Shown piece after piece: positions 32,704 to 41,706 of a DNA stretch of 46,761 nucleotides. Every line of letters starts with the position of its first letter. The stretch's first letter is position 1. Below the pieces are notes generated by a model. The model was not told the origin of the DNA and made no database searches. It saw only the letters and a program-made list of their open reading frames with translations. A program made the position numbers and the translations under genes. Origin of the DNA: UBA6197 sp047638075. GTDB taxonomy: Bacteria > Pseudomonadota > Alphaproteobacteria > Rhodobacterales > Rhodobacteraceae. The stretch covers positions 1 to 46,761 of the forward strand of contig NZ_JBLJBV010000019.1 in NCBI RefSeq assembly GCF_047638075.1, read 5' to 3'.

Positions 32704-33507
32704 TCAATCAAGATTACGCAGATATCGTCGTAAAACACGTTCCAGTTTTGCAGCACCAACAGGGGCCATGGATTTGGTGTGTTCGTGGCTGATCAACTCG
32801 GCGCTCATCCCCGCGCCCATGTTGGTAATGACCGACACCGCAGCGACTTTCAGCCCCAGAAACCGCGCGAGGATCACCTCGGGGACGGTGGACATGCCCA
32901 CCGCATCGGCCCCCAGCGCCTTGGCGGCACGGATTTCGGCGGGGGTTTCAAAGCTGGGGCCGGAGAACCAGCAATAGACCCCTTCGGGCAGGTCGACATG
33001 TTCGGCCGCTGCGGCCTTGGCCAATCGGGTGCGGATGTCGGGGTCATGTGCCGCGGTCATCGGCACGAAGCGGGCGTCTGACGGCTCTCCGATCAGGGGG
33101 TTTGCGCCGGCAAGGTTGATATGGTCTTCCAGCAGCATCAGCCCGCCCGGCGGAATATCACCGCGCAGAGACCCGGCAGCGTTGGTCAGGATCAGGCTGT
33201 CGCAGCCCAGTGCGGCCAGCACCTCCAGCGGCAGGCGCATCTCGGCGGGGTTGCCACGTTCGTAGTAATGGGCGCGACCGCCAAAGACGGCTACGCGCAC
33301 CCCTTCAAGCGTGCCGATAACCAGCTTTGGGTTATGGCCCGACACCCCCGCATGGGGAAAGCCCGGCAGGTCAGTGTAGGGGATTGCGACGCCTTCGACC
33401 GCTTCGGCCAGATGGCCAAGGCCCGACCCCAGGATCAGCCCTAGGCGTGGCGCAGCCCCCCCGGCGCGCGACTGGATCAGGGCGGCAAGATCAGCGCTCT
33501 TTGACAT
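32704..33507 (-). CDS. Purine-nucleoside phosphorylase (PunA-type)
   Basis: A 267-residue trimeric-type PNP: LGLILGSGLGHLA, PGFPHAGVSGHN, the phosphate-site Arg-His in FGGRAHYYERG, LTNAAGSL, YCWFSGPSFETPAEI and MSTVPEVI with ITNMGAGMS. It splits purine nucleosides with phosphate into base and ribose-1-phosphate. ATG 33507 (MSKSADLAALIQSRAGG) is chosen; it overlaps the upstream permease by 17 bases. It ends the nucleoside importer operon and acts on what that importer brings in. Confidence 0.95.
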   Translation of the reverse strand: MSKSADLAALIQSRAGGAAPRLGLILGSGLGHLAEAVEGVAIPYTDLPGFPHAGVSGHNPKLVIGTLEGVRVAVFGGRAHYYERGNPAEMRLPLEVLAALGCDSLILTNAAGSLRGDIPPGGLMLLEDHINLAGANPLIGEPSDARFVPMTAAHDPDIRTRLAKAAAAEHVDLPEGVYCWFSGPSFETPAEIRAAKALGADAVGMSTVPEVILARFLGLKVAAVSVITNMGAGMSAELISHEHTKSMAPVGAAKLERVLRRYLRNLD

Positions 33508-34459
33508 AGGGTTCTCCGCCCGCGCGTGGCGGGATGGCCTTGCCGACAAAGCCCGCAAGGATGATGACAGTCAGGATATAGGGCAGGGCCTGCATGAACT
33601 GCCCCGGCAGCACGATAATGCCAAGGTCGATGTTTTGATAACGGTTGGCAATGGCCTCAAGAAAGCCGAACAGCATGGTCGCGCCCAAGGCCGGAACCGG
33701 GCGCCACTTGGCAAAGATCAACGCGGCCAGCGCGATAAAGCCGCGCCCGCCGGTCATTTCCTTGCCGAACCCGGCGGACAGGCTGATGGCAAGGTAGGTG
33801 CCCGCAATGCCGCACAGCAGACCCGCAATGGCGATGGCGGCGTAGCGCAGCCGCACCACCGACACCCCGGCGGTATCAACCGCGGCGGGGTTTTCCCCCA
33901 CCGCGCGCAGCCGCAGCCCAAAGCGGGTGCGAAACAGCACCCACCACGTCAGCGGCACGCAGGCAAAAGCCGCATAGACCAGCAGCGAATGGCCCGAAAT
34001 CAGCTCGTAATACACCATCCCCAGCACCGGCACATCACGCAGCGCCTCGGCGCCCGGCAGGGTGATCGGGCCGAACCGCCCCCCCGACATCAGCGCCGGG
34101 GTGCGCCCGCCCTGATGAAACCAGCTTTGCGCGATCAGCACGGTAAAGCCCGACGCCAGAAAGTTGACCGCAACGCCGGAAATCAGTTGGTTGCCGCGAA
34201 ACGTGATCGAGGCCAGACCATGCACGATGGCAAGGCTCATTGACCCGGCGATACCGGCCAAAAGGCCCAGCCAGGCCGAGCCGGTGACCGCAGCAATCGC
34301 GCCGGAAAAAAACGCGGCCATCAGCATCTTGCCTTCCAGCCCGATGTCGAACACGCCCGCCCGTTCCGAATAAAGCCCCGCAAGACAGGCCAGCAGCAAC
34401 GGCACCCCCAGCCGGACGGTGGAGTCGAGGATCTGGATCAGCGTGGGGAAATCCATCAC
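33491..34459 (-). CDS. Nucleoside ABC transporter permease 2 (NupQ/YufQ type)
   Basis: A 322-residue BPD_transp_2-type permease with about nine helices. RAGVFDIGLEGKMLMAAF and FRGNQLISGVAVNFLASGFTVLI are typical of the second permease of BMP-type nucleoside importers. It overlaps the first permease by four bases (ATGA) and PNP by 17. Confidence 0.93.
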   Translation of the reverse strand: MMDFPTLIQILDSTVRLGVPLLLACLAGLYSERAGVFDIGLEGKMLMAAFFSGAIAAVTGSAWLGLLAGIAGSMSLAIVHGLASITFRGNQLISGVAVNFLASGFTVLIAQSWFHQGGRTPALMSGGRFGPITLPGAEALRDVPVLGMVYYELISGHSLLVYAAFACVPLTWWVLFRTRFGLRLRAVGENPAAVDTAGVSVVRLRYAAIAIAGLLCGIAGTYLAISLSAGFGKEMTGGRGFIALAALIFAKWRPVPALGATMLFGFLEAIANRYQNIDLGIIVLPGQFMQALPYILTVIILAGFVGKAIPPRAGGEPYVKER

Positions 34460-35550
34460 TTCGCCCCCTTGCCGATACGCAGGAACGCGTGTTCGACAGG
34501 GCGGCGGACCATGTTGTCCAGCGCCCCGGTGAACAAGATCACCAGCGCCTGAATAACGGTGATCAGTTCGCGCGGGATTTTGGTTTCAAGCGCCAAAACG
34601 GCGCCGCCCTGATACAGAAAGCCAAAAAGGACAGCGGCCAAGAACACTCCAAACGGGTGGTTGCGGCCCATCAGCGCCACCGCGATGCCAATGAACCCCG
34701 CCCCTTCGACAGCGTTCAGCACCAGCCGCTCACTTTCGCCCATGACGTTGTTGATGGCCATCATCCCCGCCAATGCGCCTGAAATCAGCATCGACACCAT
34801 GACGATCTTGACCGGGCTGATCCCGGCATAGCGCGCGGCGGGCTCGGATTTTCCAAAGGCGCGGATCTGATAGCCCAGCCTCGTGTGCCAGATCAGCACC
34901 CAGACCGCGACACAGGCCGCCAGCGCGATGAACAGCGTCACATTTGCCGGGGTGAACCTGCCAAAGATCGCGCCAAGGCCCGGAATATCGTGAAGCGACG
35001 GCAACTTGGCCCCCGCCGGAAACCGCGCCGTGGCAGGGTCCATGCTACCCACCGGGCGCATCACGTTGACCAGGACATAGTTCAGCAGACTGGCACCGAT
35101 GAAGTTGAACATGATCGTCGTGATCACGATATGGCTGCCGCGTTTGGCCTGAAGCCATGCCGGAATGGCCGCCCATGCCGCCCCAAACAACGCCGCACCC
35201 AGCGTGGCGGCCAACAGCGCCAGCGTCCAATGGGGCCACGGCAGCGCAAGGCAGACCAGCGCCACACCCAGCCCGCCCAGTGTTGCCTGCCCTTCACCGC
35301 CGATATTGAACTGGCTGGCGTGAAAGGCCACCGCAACCGCCAGTCCGGTGAAGATGAAATTGGTCGCGTAATAAAGCGTATAGCCCCAGCCGTAGGCCGA
35401 CCCGAGCGCCCCTGACACCATCAGCCGGATTGCCTTTACCGGGTCTTCGCCGATTGCCAGAATGACCAGCGCGGAAATGGCAAAGGCGATTGCCAGATTG
35501 ATCACCGGGATCAGGATCAGGTCAGCCCATTTTGGTAGTTTTTCCATCAA
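34456..35550 (-). CDS. Nucleoside ABC transporter permease 1 (NupP/YufP type)
   Basis: A 364-residue permease. FHASQFNIGGEGQATLGGLG and GSHIVITTIMFNFIGASLLNYVLV mark the family. It overlaps the ATPase gene and the second permease by four bases each. With its partner it forms the membrane channel of the purine-nucleoside importer. Confidence 0.93.
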   Translation of the reverse strand: MMEKLPKWADLILIPVINLAIAFAISALVILAIGEDPVKAIRLMVSGALGSAYGWGYTLYYATNFIFTGLAVAVAFHASQFNIGGEGQATLGGLGVALVCLALPWPHWTLALLAATLGAALFGAAWAAIPAWLQAKRGSHIVITTIMFNFIGASLLNYVLVNVMRPVGSMDPATARFPAGAKLPSLHDIPGLGAIFGRFTPANVTLFIALAACVAVWVLIWHTRLGYQIRAFGKSEPAARYAGISPVKIVMVSMLISGALAGMMAINNVMGESERLVLNAVEGAGFIGIAVALMGRNHPFGVFLAAVLFGFLYQGGAVLALETKIPRELITVIQALVILFTGALDNMVRRPVEHAFLRIGKGAK

Positions 35551-37118
35551 CCGTTCACCCCGGCCATCAACAGGCCCAATTCGCGTTCGTCGGTTTCATC
35601 GGGTAGGCGTTCGCCCATGATGCGCCCGTCAAACATCACCGCGATCCGATCCGAGAGTGACAAAATCTCGTCCAGCTCGACCGATACCAGCAACACTGCC
35701 TTGCCTGCGTCCCGCAGCTCGACGATGCGTTTGTGGATAAACTCGATTGCGCCGATATCAACGCCGCGTGTCGGCTGGCCGATCAGCAGCAGGTCCGGGT
35801 TGCGCTCAATCTCTCGGGCCAGCACGATCTTTTGCTGGTTGCCGCCTGAAAAGGATTTCGCCGGCAGGTTTGGGAGGGGGGGGCGCACGTCAAAGCGTTC
35901 CATCTTGCCTTCGGTTTCGGCAATCAACGCGGCGTTATCCATCAAAAGCGCGTTTTTCTGGTAGGCGGGGTCGTTGTGATACCCGAAGGCGATGTTTTCC
36001 CAGGCTGTGAAATCCATGATCAGGCCCAGATGCTGGCGGTCCTCGGGCACATGGGCGATGCCTTGCGCGCGCCGTGTCTGCCCGTCCGAGTGTTTGCCCG
36101 AAACGTCGATCTCGGCACCGTTGAGGGTGATGCGGCCTGTGGCAGTGGCAAAACCACCCAGCACCTTCAGCAGTTCCGATTGGCCGTTTCCGGCAACACC
36201 GGCAATGCCCAAAATCTCGCCCGCGCGGATGGTCAGGCTGATACCCCTGAGGCGTTCGACCTTGTCCTCGTCGACCACGCGCAGGTTTTCAACGCTCAGC
36301 ACGGTAGCGCCGGGATTGGCCGGGCCCTTGGCCACGTCCAGCAGCACCTTGCGGCCCACCATCAGCTCGGCCAGTTCTTCGGGGGTGGTGGTTGCGGTTT
36401 TCAGGGTTGCGACCATCTCACCCCGGCGCATGACCGAAACGGCGTCGGTGATCTCCATGATCTCGCGCAGTTTATGGGTGATCAGGATAATGGTTTTGCC
36501 TTGATCTTTCAGGCCGTTGAGGATGCGGAACAGATGGTCGGCCTCGTCCGGGGTCAAGACGCCGGTCGGTTCGTCCAAAATCAGGATATCGGCCTGACGA
36601 TAAAGCGCCTTCAAGATTTCGACGCGCTGCTGATGCCCGACGGAAAGATCCTCGATCAGCGCATCGGGTTCTACGTCCAGCTCATATTCCTCGGCCAGTT
36701 GGGTCAGCACACGGCGGGCCTTGGTCAACGAGGGGCGCAGCAGCTTCCCGTCTTCCGCGCCCAGTATGACATTTTCCAGAACCGTGAAATTCTGCACCAG
36801 TTTGAAGTGCTGAAACACCATGCCGATACCCGCGCGGATTGCGGCCTGACTGTCAGGAATGGTGGTGGCGCGCCCCGAGATAAGGATCTCGCCCGTGTCG
36901 GCCCTGTAAAAGCCGTAGAGAATGGACATCAGCGTGGACTTTCCCGCGCCGTTTTCACCTATAATACCGTGGATCGTGCCGGGCATCACCCGGATTGAGA
37001 TATTCTTGTTCGCTTGCACCGCGCCAAAGGCCTTTGACACGCCGCGCAATTCGATTGCGGGTGCGGTGGCGGCTGAGGCGGCAGTTTCCTGCCGCCCCGG
37101 GGTTTTTACCTTTGCCAT
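35547..37118 (-). CDS. Nucleoside ABC transporter ATP-binding protein (NupO/YufO type, two ATPase domains)
   Basis: A 523-residue fusion of two ABC domains. The first has GENGAGKST, a degenerate signature LSVGHQQRVEI and ILDEPTGVLT. The second has GVAGNGQSE in the P-loop position, FSGGNQQKIVLAREI and LLIGQPTRGVDIGA. The altered second P-loop is normal for sugar/nucleoside-type double ATPases. It starts six bases after the binding-protein stop. Confidence 0.95.
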   Translation of the reverse strand: MAKVKTPGRQETAASAATAPAIELRGVSKAFGAVQANKNISIRVMPGTIHGIIGENGAGKSTLMSILYGFYRADTGEILISGRATTIPDSQAAIRAGIGMVFQHFKLVQNFTVLENVILGAEDGKLLRPSLTKARRVLTQLAEEYELDVEPDALIEDLSVGHQQRVEILKALYRQADILILDEPTGVLTPDEADHLFRILNGLKDQGKTIILITHKLREIMEITDAVSVMRRGEMVATLKTATTTPEELAELMVGRKVLLDVAKGPANPGATVLSVENLRVVDEDKVERLRGISLTIRAGEILGIAGVAGNGQSELLKVLGGFATATGRITLNGAEIDVSGKHSDGQTRRAQGIAHVPEDRQHLGLIMDFTAWENIAFGYHNDPAYQKNALLMDNAALIAETEGKMERFDVRPPLPNLPAKSFSGGNQQKIVLAREIERNPDLLLIGQPTRGVDIGAIEFIHKRIVELRDAGKAVLLVSVELDEILSLSDRIAVMFDGRIMGERLPDETDERELGLLMAGVNG

Positions 37119-37124
37119 GGTGGC

Positions 37125-38114
37125 TTAGTTCACCGGGCAGGTGTTGTCGGTCATGTAGTCATGTACGGTGATTTCGCCCGCGATGATCTTGGCGGCAGCC
37201 GCATCGACGGCCGCTTTCATTTCCGGCGTCACGAGGGCGGCGTTGTTGTCATCCAGCGCGTAGGCGACGCCATCTTTTGACAGGTCCATCAAATCAATGC
37301 CCGTCGTCATGTCGGCACCTTCGGTAAAGATGTCAAAGACCGAATTATCGACCCGTTTGACCATCGAGGTCAGCACCTGGCCCGGATGCAGGTGGTTTTG
37401 GTTGCTGTCCACGCCGATCGACAGGATGCCCTCATCGGCGGCCGCTTGCAGCACGCCAATACCGGTGCCGCCCGCCGCAGCATAGATCACATCGGCGCCC
37501 TGCGATATTTGCGATTTGGTCAGCTCGCCCCCTTTCACCGGGTCGTTCCAGGCAGCGGGAGTGGTGCCCGTCATGTTCTGGATTACTTTGGCGTCGGGGT
37601 TCTGGGCCTTTACGCCCTGCACATAGCCACAGGCAAATTTGCGGATCAGCGGGATGTCCATGCCGCCGATAAAGCCGACGGTATTGGTTTTCGACGCCAT
37701 CGCCGCCATCATGCCTACAAGGTAAGATCCCTGCTCTTCGGTAAAGACCACAGATTTCACGTTGGGCTGATCAACGACCATGTCGATGATTGCAAATTTG
37801 GTGTCCGGATAGTCGGGCGCCACGGTATTGAGCACATCACCAAAGGCAAACCCCGTCATCACAATCGGATTCAACCCAGATTCGGCCAACTGGCGTAGGG
37901 CCTGTTCGCGCTGTGCCTCGGATTGCATTTCCAGCTCTTTGTAAGAGCCGCCGGTTTCTTCCTTCCAACGCTCGGCGCCATTGTAGGCGGCTTCGTTGAA
38001 GGATTTGTCAAATTTGCCACCCAGGTCGTAGATCAGTGCCGGGTCGGCCAAAGCCGCGCCAGAACAAAGCGCCAGCGTGGCAGCCGCGCCCAGAAACTGT
38101 TTCATCAGGGTCAT
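37125..38114 (-). CDS. BMP-family purine-nucleoside-binding protein
   Basis: A 329-residue periplasmic protein with a Sec signal (MTLMKQFLGAAATLALCSGAALA). Family segments are LIYDLGGKFDKSFNEAAYNG, GFAFGDVLNTVA, GFIGGMDIPLIRKFACGYVQG and ILSIGVDSNQNHLHPGQVLTSMVKRVDNS. It is the first gene of the operon that runs through PNP. An alternative start two codons in (MKQF) would give the same mature protein. Confidence 0.94.
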   Translation of the reverse strand: MTLMKQFLGAAATLALCSGAALADPALIYDLGGKFDKSFNEAAYNGAERWKEETGGSYKELEMQSEAQREQALRQLAESGLNPIVMTGFAFGDVLNTVAPDYPDTKFAIIDMVVDQPNVKSVVFTEEQGSYLVGMMAAMASKTNTVGFIGGMDIPLIRKFACGYVQGVKAQNPDAKVIQNMTGTTPAAWNDPVKGGELTKSQISQGADVIYAAAGGTGIGVLQAAADEGILSIGVDSNQNHLHPGQVLTSMVKRVDNSVFDIFTEGADMTTGIDLMDLSKDGVAYALDDNNAALVTPEMKAAVDAAAAKIIAGEITVHDYMTDNTCPVN

Positions 38115-38191
38115 AGGGTATCTCCCGGTCTTGTTAGGGCACCTGCAACAAAGGGCACCTGTTGGCGGACAACACGTCCGCAGACCAATGG

Positions 38192-38220
38192 ATTAGGGCC
38201 GAGTCAGCGCAGACGGTCAA
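38192..38220 (-). promoter_or_regulatory. Putative promoter of the purine-nucleoside operon
   Basis: On the minus strand TTGACC (38220-38215) and CCTAAT (38197-38192) are 17 bases apart, about 78 bases upstream of the binding-protein start. The gap 38115-38303 holds no gene. Confidence 0.5.
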
Positions 38221-38303
38221 GCGCGATTTTACGCTTTCGGCAGAGTAGATGGCAGTATCTGCGGCGCGCAAGGCCGCCGCCGAACGCGGTGCAGCCGGTT
38301 TCG

Positions 38304-38714
38304 TTACAACGCGCGCGTCATCACTATGGCATCTTCGGCGCGGCCGTCGGGGTGGTGATAATAGCGCCGCCTCAGCCCGGATTCGTGCCAACCAAGGCCC
38401 AAATATAAGGCGCGGGCGGCAGTATTGCAGGCTGCGACCTCTAAAAAGGCGGTATCGGCCCCCAGGGTGCGCGCCGATTGGGCAAAGCGCGCCACCAGCG
38501 CGCGCCCGGTGCCAAGGCGGCGGGCTGTGGGGGCTACTGCAAGGGTCAACAGCTCTGCCTCGCCTGCAATCGCGCGGCCTATCAAAAAACCGTGCGGTCC
38601 GGTTTCCAAAAAACAGCCCGGCAGTGCCAAAAGCGCCACGATTTCGGATGCCGACCACGGGCGCGGCGTAACGAAACAGGCTGCATGCAGGGTGGCAAGG
38701 TCGACGGGGGTCAT
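38304..38714 (-). CDS. rimI: Ribosomal protein S18-alanine N-acetyltransferase
   Basis: A 136-residue GNAT. Family RimI features are LLTLAVAPTARRLGTGRALV (acetyl-CoA loop), AFLEVAACNTAARALYLGLGWHESGLRRRYYHHPDGRAEDAIVM. It would acetylate the N-terminus of ribosomal protein S18. It begins two bases after tsaB, the common alphaproteobacterial order nfu-tsaB-rimI. Confidence 0.9.
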   Translation of the reverse strand: MTPVDLATLHAACFVTPRPWSASEIVALLALPGCFLETGPHGFLIGRAIAGEAELLTLAVAPTARRLGTGRALVARFAQSARTLGADTAFLEVAACNTAARALYLGLGWHESGLRRRYYHHPDGRAEDAIVMTRAL

Positions 38715-38716
38715 GG

Positions 38717-39361
38717 TTACCCCTCAAGGATCAGCGGCGCCGGGTCTGACGGTGGGCTGGCGTCTGCCGCGCGCAGATATAACGGCGCCGGGCGGGGTTG
38801 GGGGTGCGGGTAACGGGCGGCGGCAATACGGGCGATGGCGACGGGCAGCGGAAGCGCCGCAGCCAGCACCGGCACCCCCGGCAGCAGTGCCCCCAACGCG
38901 CCCGCCGCAGAGCCGGTCAGCGCCCCCGCCACAACCGTTAGCTGATCCAACGAAATCAGTTCCGGCGCGCTATCGGGGCCAAAATGCTGGGCATAGACCT
39001 GCCCCCGGCGGGCATCCTCGACCACGGTCAGTGGGCGCGGCAGATCCAGCGCCCGCGCCTCCAGCAGGGATACCCCTATGGCCGGGATACGCAGTGCCAG
39101 CGCCAGCCCGCGCGCGGCTGAAACCGAAAGCCTGACACCGGTAAAGTTTCCGGGCCCGATGCCGACGCCAAGCGCTGTCAGATCGCGCCAATGGATGCCA
39201 TGGCGCGCCAACATTTCTTCCAGCATCGGCATCAGCCGTTCAGCCTGACCCTTGGCCATGTCTTCCGAGCGGGTCTCAAGCAAGGTTGATCCCCGCAGCA
39301 AAGCGGCCGCGCAATGCGCGGCCGATGTGTCAAAGCCCAGTATGAGTGGATCAGACGGCAA
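38717..39361 (-). CDS. tsaB: tRNA threonylcarbamoyladenosine biosynthesis protein TsaB
   Basis: A 214-residue ASKHA-fold protein: LILGFDTSAAHCAAALLRGSTLLE at the N-terminus and GVGIGPGNFTGVRLSVSAARGLALAL in the middle, which is the TsaB signature. It is the non-catalytic partner of TsaD in making t6A37 on ANN-decoding tRNAs. Its start lies 11 bases inside the upstream Nfu-type gene. Confidence 0.94.
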   Translation of the reverse strand: MPSDPLILGFDTSAAHCAAALLRGSTLLETRSEDMAKGQAERLMPMLEEMLARHGIHWRDLTALGVGIGPGNFTGVRLSVSAARGLALALRIPAIGVSLLEARALDLPRPLTVVEDARRGQVYAQHFGPDSAPELISLDQLTVVAGALTGSAAGALGALLPGVPVLAAALPLPVAIARIAAARYPHPQPRPAPLYLRAADASPPSDPAPLILEG

Positions 39362-39914
39362 CGGGCCGCACCTCGACCACCTCGGGGATATAGTGCCGCA
39401 ACAGGTTCTCGATCCCCATTTTCAGCGTCAGGGTCGAGGATGGGCAACCGGCACAGGCACCTTGCATATGCAGATAGACCACGCCGCGTTCAAAGCCTTG
39501 AAAGGTAATGTCGCCCCCATCCTGGGCAACTGCCGGACGGACGCGGGTATCCAGAAGTTCCTTGATCTGGGCCACGATTTCAGCATCGGGGCCAGAATGG
39601 GCCGCATGACCACCATCAGCGGGCGCCTCGCCATCCACTGCGGGTGCACCTGATTGAAAATGTTCCATGATCGCGCCCAGAATGGCGGGTTTGGCATGGT
39701 CCCATTCAGTGCCCGCATCTTTGGTGACGGTCACGAAATCCGAGCCTAAAAATACCCCGGTAACCCCCGCTACCGCAAATATCCGGCGCGCCAGTGCCGA
39801 CTTTTGGGCTGCCTCCAGATTAGGGAAGTCGGCGGTGCCCGCTTCAAGCACGGTAAGGCCGGGCAGGAATTTCAGCGTGGCGGGGTTGGGTGTCGACTCG
39901 GTCTGGATAAACAT
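39351..39914 (-). CDS. NifU-family (Nfu-type) Fe-S cluster carrier
   Basis: A 187-residue protein: Nfu N-terminal domain (MFIQTESTPNPATLKFLPG...GVTGVFLGSDFVTVTK) and a C-terminal NifU domain with the cluster-binding CAGCPSS motif. It passes Fe-S clusters to client proteins. ATG 39914 is the family start; an earlier in-frame codon at 39938 is rejected. The gene is preceded by a promoter and an Irr-like dyad at 39969-39985. Confidence 0.94.
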   Translation of the reverse strand: MFIQTESTPNPATLKFLPGLTVLEAGTADFPNLEAAQKSALARRIFAVAGVTGVFLGSDFVTVTKDAGTEWDHAKPAILGAIMEHFQSGAPAVDGEAPADGGHAAHSGPDAEIVAQIKELLDTRVRPAVAQDGGDITFQGFERGVVYLHMQGACAGCPSSTLTLKMGIENLLRHYIPEVVEVRPVAV

Positions 39915-39938
39915 CTTGGCGCTCCTTGGCTGGACCAA

Positions 39939-39967
39939 GATATGGGCGCAAGCAGGGGTTTAGTCAA
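39939..39967 (-). promoter_or_regulatory. Putative promoter of the nfu-tsaB-rimI operon
   Basis: On the minus strand TTGACT (39967-39962) and CATATC (39944-39939) have a 17-base spacer, 25 bases upstream of the Nfu-type start. The dyad at 39969-39985 abuts the -35 box on its upstream side. Confidence 0.5.
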
Positions 39968-39968
39968 G

Positions 39969-39985
39969 TTTGGAATCGTTCTAAA
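39969..39985. promoter_or_regulatory. Irr-box (ICE)-like iron-regulatory dyad
   Basis: TTTGGAA-TCG-TTCTAAA is a 7-3-7 inverted repeat with one mismatch. It matches the iron-control element bound by Irr in rhizobia and Rhodobacteraceae (TTTAGAA-n3-TTCTAAA). It sits upstream of an Fe-S carrier gene, next to a plausible -35 box. Confidence 0.6.
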
Positions 39986-40016
39986 TGGTGGTATCTTCCA
40001 ATATCATGAAAAACAC

Positions 40017-40472
40017 TCAGGTAATCTTCTCCAGCCGTTCCTTTGACATGTCGCCGGGAACGATGGTCAGCGGGCAGGGAAGGTTGCCCGAATTGCGGCT
40101 TAGTTGCGTGACCAGCGGGCCGGGGCCCGATTTTTCGGTGCCCGCGCCCAATACCAATACCCCGATCTGGGGATTGTCGCGGATTGCATCAAGGATCTCG
40201 GTCAGCGGTTCGCCTTCGCGGATGACCAGGTCGGGGTTGACCCCCTGCCGGTCACGCATCCATTTTGCAAAGACCTCGAAATGCGCCTCGATCCTTTCGC
40301 GTGCCTCTTGGCGCATGATCTCGGAAACGCCGATCCAGTGCTGATATTCCTCAGGCGGGATCACCGACAAGATTGTAACACCGGCCCCGGTGTGGGCCGC
40401 GCGCATTGCGGCATAGCGCATCGCGTTCAGGCATTCACGGGTGTCGTCCAACACAACCAGAAACTTGCGCAT
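40017..40472 (-). CDS. Universal stress protein, UspA family
   Basis: A 151-residue Usp-fold protein: MRKFLVVLDDTRECLNAMRYAAMRA, GAGVTILSVIPPEE, and a C-terminal VLVLGAGTEKSGPGPLVTQLSRNSGNLPCPLTIVPG. The ATP-type G-2x-G-9x-G(S/T) loop is only partly conserved. ATG 40472 has GGAGG upstream; the longer frame to 40523 is not needed. Role in stress cannot be specified. Confidence 0.9.
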   Translation of the reverse strand: MRKFLVVLDDTRECLNAMRYAAMRAAHTGAGVTILSVIPPEEYQHWIGVSEIMRQEARERIEAHFEVFAKWMRDRQGVNPDLVIREGEPLTEILDAIRDNPQIGVLVLGAGTEKSGPGPLVTQLSRNSGNLPCPLTIVPGDMSKERLEKIT

Positions 40473-40532
40473 AGGCCCTCCGATGTTTGCGCGATGATGG
40501 CCGAGTTGCCCCCGGTTTGGCAAGAATGTCGA

Positions 40533-41399
40533 TCAAAGACGGCTTGATGCCGCCCAATCCCAGTATAGGTCGCGCGCGCGCCGGGTAATGGGGCCATGGG
40601 CATAGGTGACATCATCAAAGGCCGCGACCGGGGTGACCTTGGCAAAGTTCCCCGACAGAAAAACCTCATCAGCGGCGCGGAAATCATCGAGCGTCAGCAC
40701 CGCTTCGCGCACGTCAATACCATCGGCGCGCAGGTTGGCCATGTGGCGCGCACGGGTTATTCCCGAAAGGAAGGTGCCGTTGGCGATGGGGGTAAATACC
40801 ACGTTGTCGCGCACCATGAAGACATTGGCCGTGGCACTTTCAGCGACATTGCCCATCGCATCTTGCACCAGGGCATTGCCAAAGCCCTTGTGCTTGGCCT
40901 CGACCAGCATCCGCGCGTTATTGGGGTAAAGGCATCCGGCCTTGGCGTTGCAGACGTTGTCAGCCAGAACCGGGCGGCGAAATTGGGTTGTGGTCAGCGT
41001 GGTGCTGGCCTCGGGCGCGGGCATCGGCACCTCTTCAAGGCATAGTGCAAACCCCGTTACCCCCTCCATCGGTGCCACGCCCAGATCCGAACCGTGGATG
41101 GCCCAATACATCGGGCGCACATAGACTGCCGCCCCCTGCGCATAGCGCTTAAGCCCTTCGCGGGCGATTTCATAAAGGGTGGCCGGGTCCATGGTGGGGG
41201 TGATCATTAACGCCTGGGCCGAACGGTTAACCCGCGCGAGGTGGGCATCAAGGTCCGGCACCATCCCCTCAAACAGCCGCGCCCCGTCAAACACCGATGA
41301 GCCTTGCCAGATGCCATGATCGGCCGCGCGCATCACCGGAATGTCGCCTTCGTGCCAGTTGCCGTCAAACCAGGTGCGGATATTCTTGCCGATCGACAT
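40533..41399 (-). CDS. Branched-chain amino-acid aminotransferase-like class IV aminotransferase
   Basis: A 288-residue fold-type IV PLP enzyme. Visible are VFDGARLFEG, VYVRPMYWAIHGSDLGVAP, the PLP-lysine region NAKAGCLYPNNARMLVEA, NVAESATANVFMV, FLSGITRARHM and a final NFAKVTPVAAFDD. Members are IlvE-type transaminases or D-amino acid transaminases and 4-amino-4-deoxychorismate lyases; the RPMYW segment favours the branched-chain group. Single-gene unit. Confidence 0.85.
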   Translation of the reverse strand: MSIGKNIRTWFDGNWHEGDIPVMRAADHGIWQGSSVFDGARLFEGMVPDLDAHLARVNRSAQALMITPTMDPATLYEIAREGLKRYAQGAAVYVRPMYWAIHGSDLGVAPMEGVTGFALCLEEVPMPAPEASTTLTTTQFRRPVLADNVCNAKAGCLYPNNARMLVEAKHKGFGNALVQDAMGNVAESATANVFMVRDNVVFTPIANGTFLSGITRARHMANLRADGIDVREAVLTLDDFRAADEVFLSGNFAKVTPVAAFDDVTYAHGPITRRARDLYWDWAASSRL

Positions 41400-41706
41400 G
41401 GGGCCTCCTTCGGTTTTGTTGCGATATAATCAGGATGAGGTGCGCACGTCCAGCGGGGTAGAGCAATCCATCGCCGTGCGTCGCGGGGCTATTGGAGGCG
41501 CGATTTTCGGGCTGACCCTGAGGGTTTTTGATTGGCGGATGGTTTTCATCCAGACGCCGATGCTTTTGGGGCAACTGGCGCAGGCGAGCATGGTGCAATT
41601 GGTGCCGCGGCGCAAAAGAGCAGCGTTCCCCTTACGCATCTTAAGACAGCATTCACTTGATCGTGAGTAGTTTGGAAAAAACCATTCATTCATTGATTCG
41701 ACAGGC
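41400..41706. other. 307-bp intergenic stretch
   Basis: It holds the leader of the aminotransferase gene on one side and of the polysaccharide cluster on the other. Open frames on both strands (for example 41430-41708 minus) lack any family similarity. No clear operator was seen. Confidence 0.4.
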
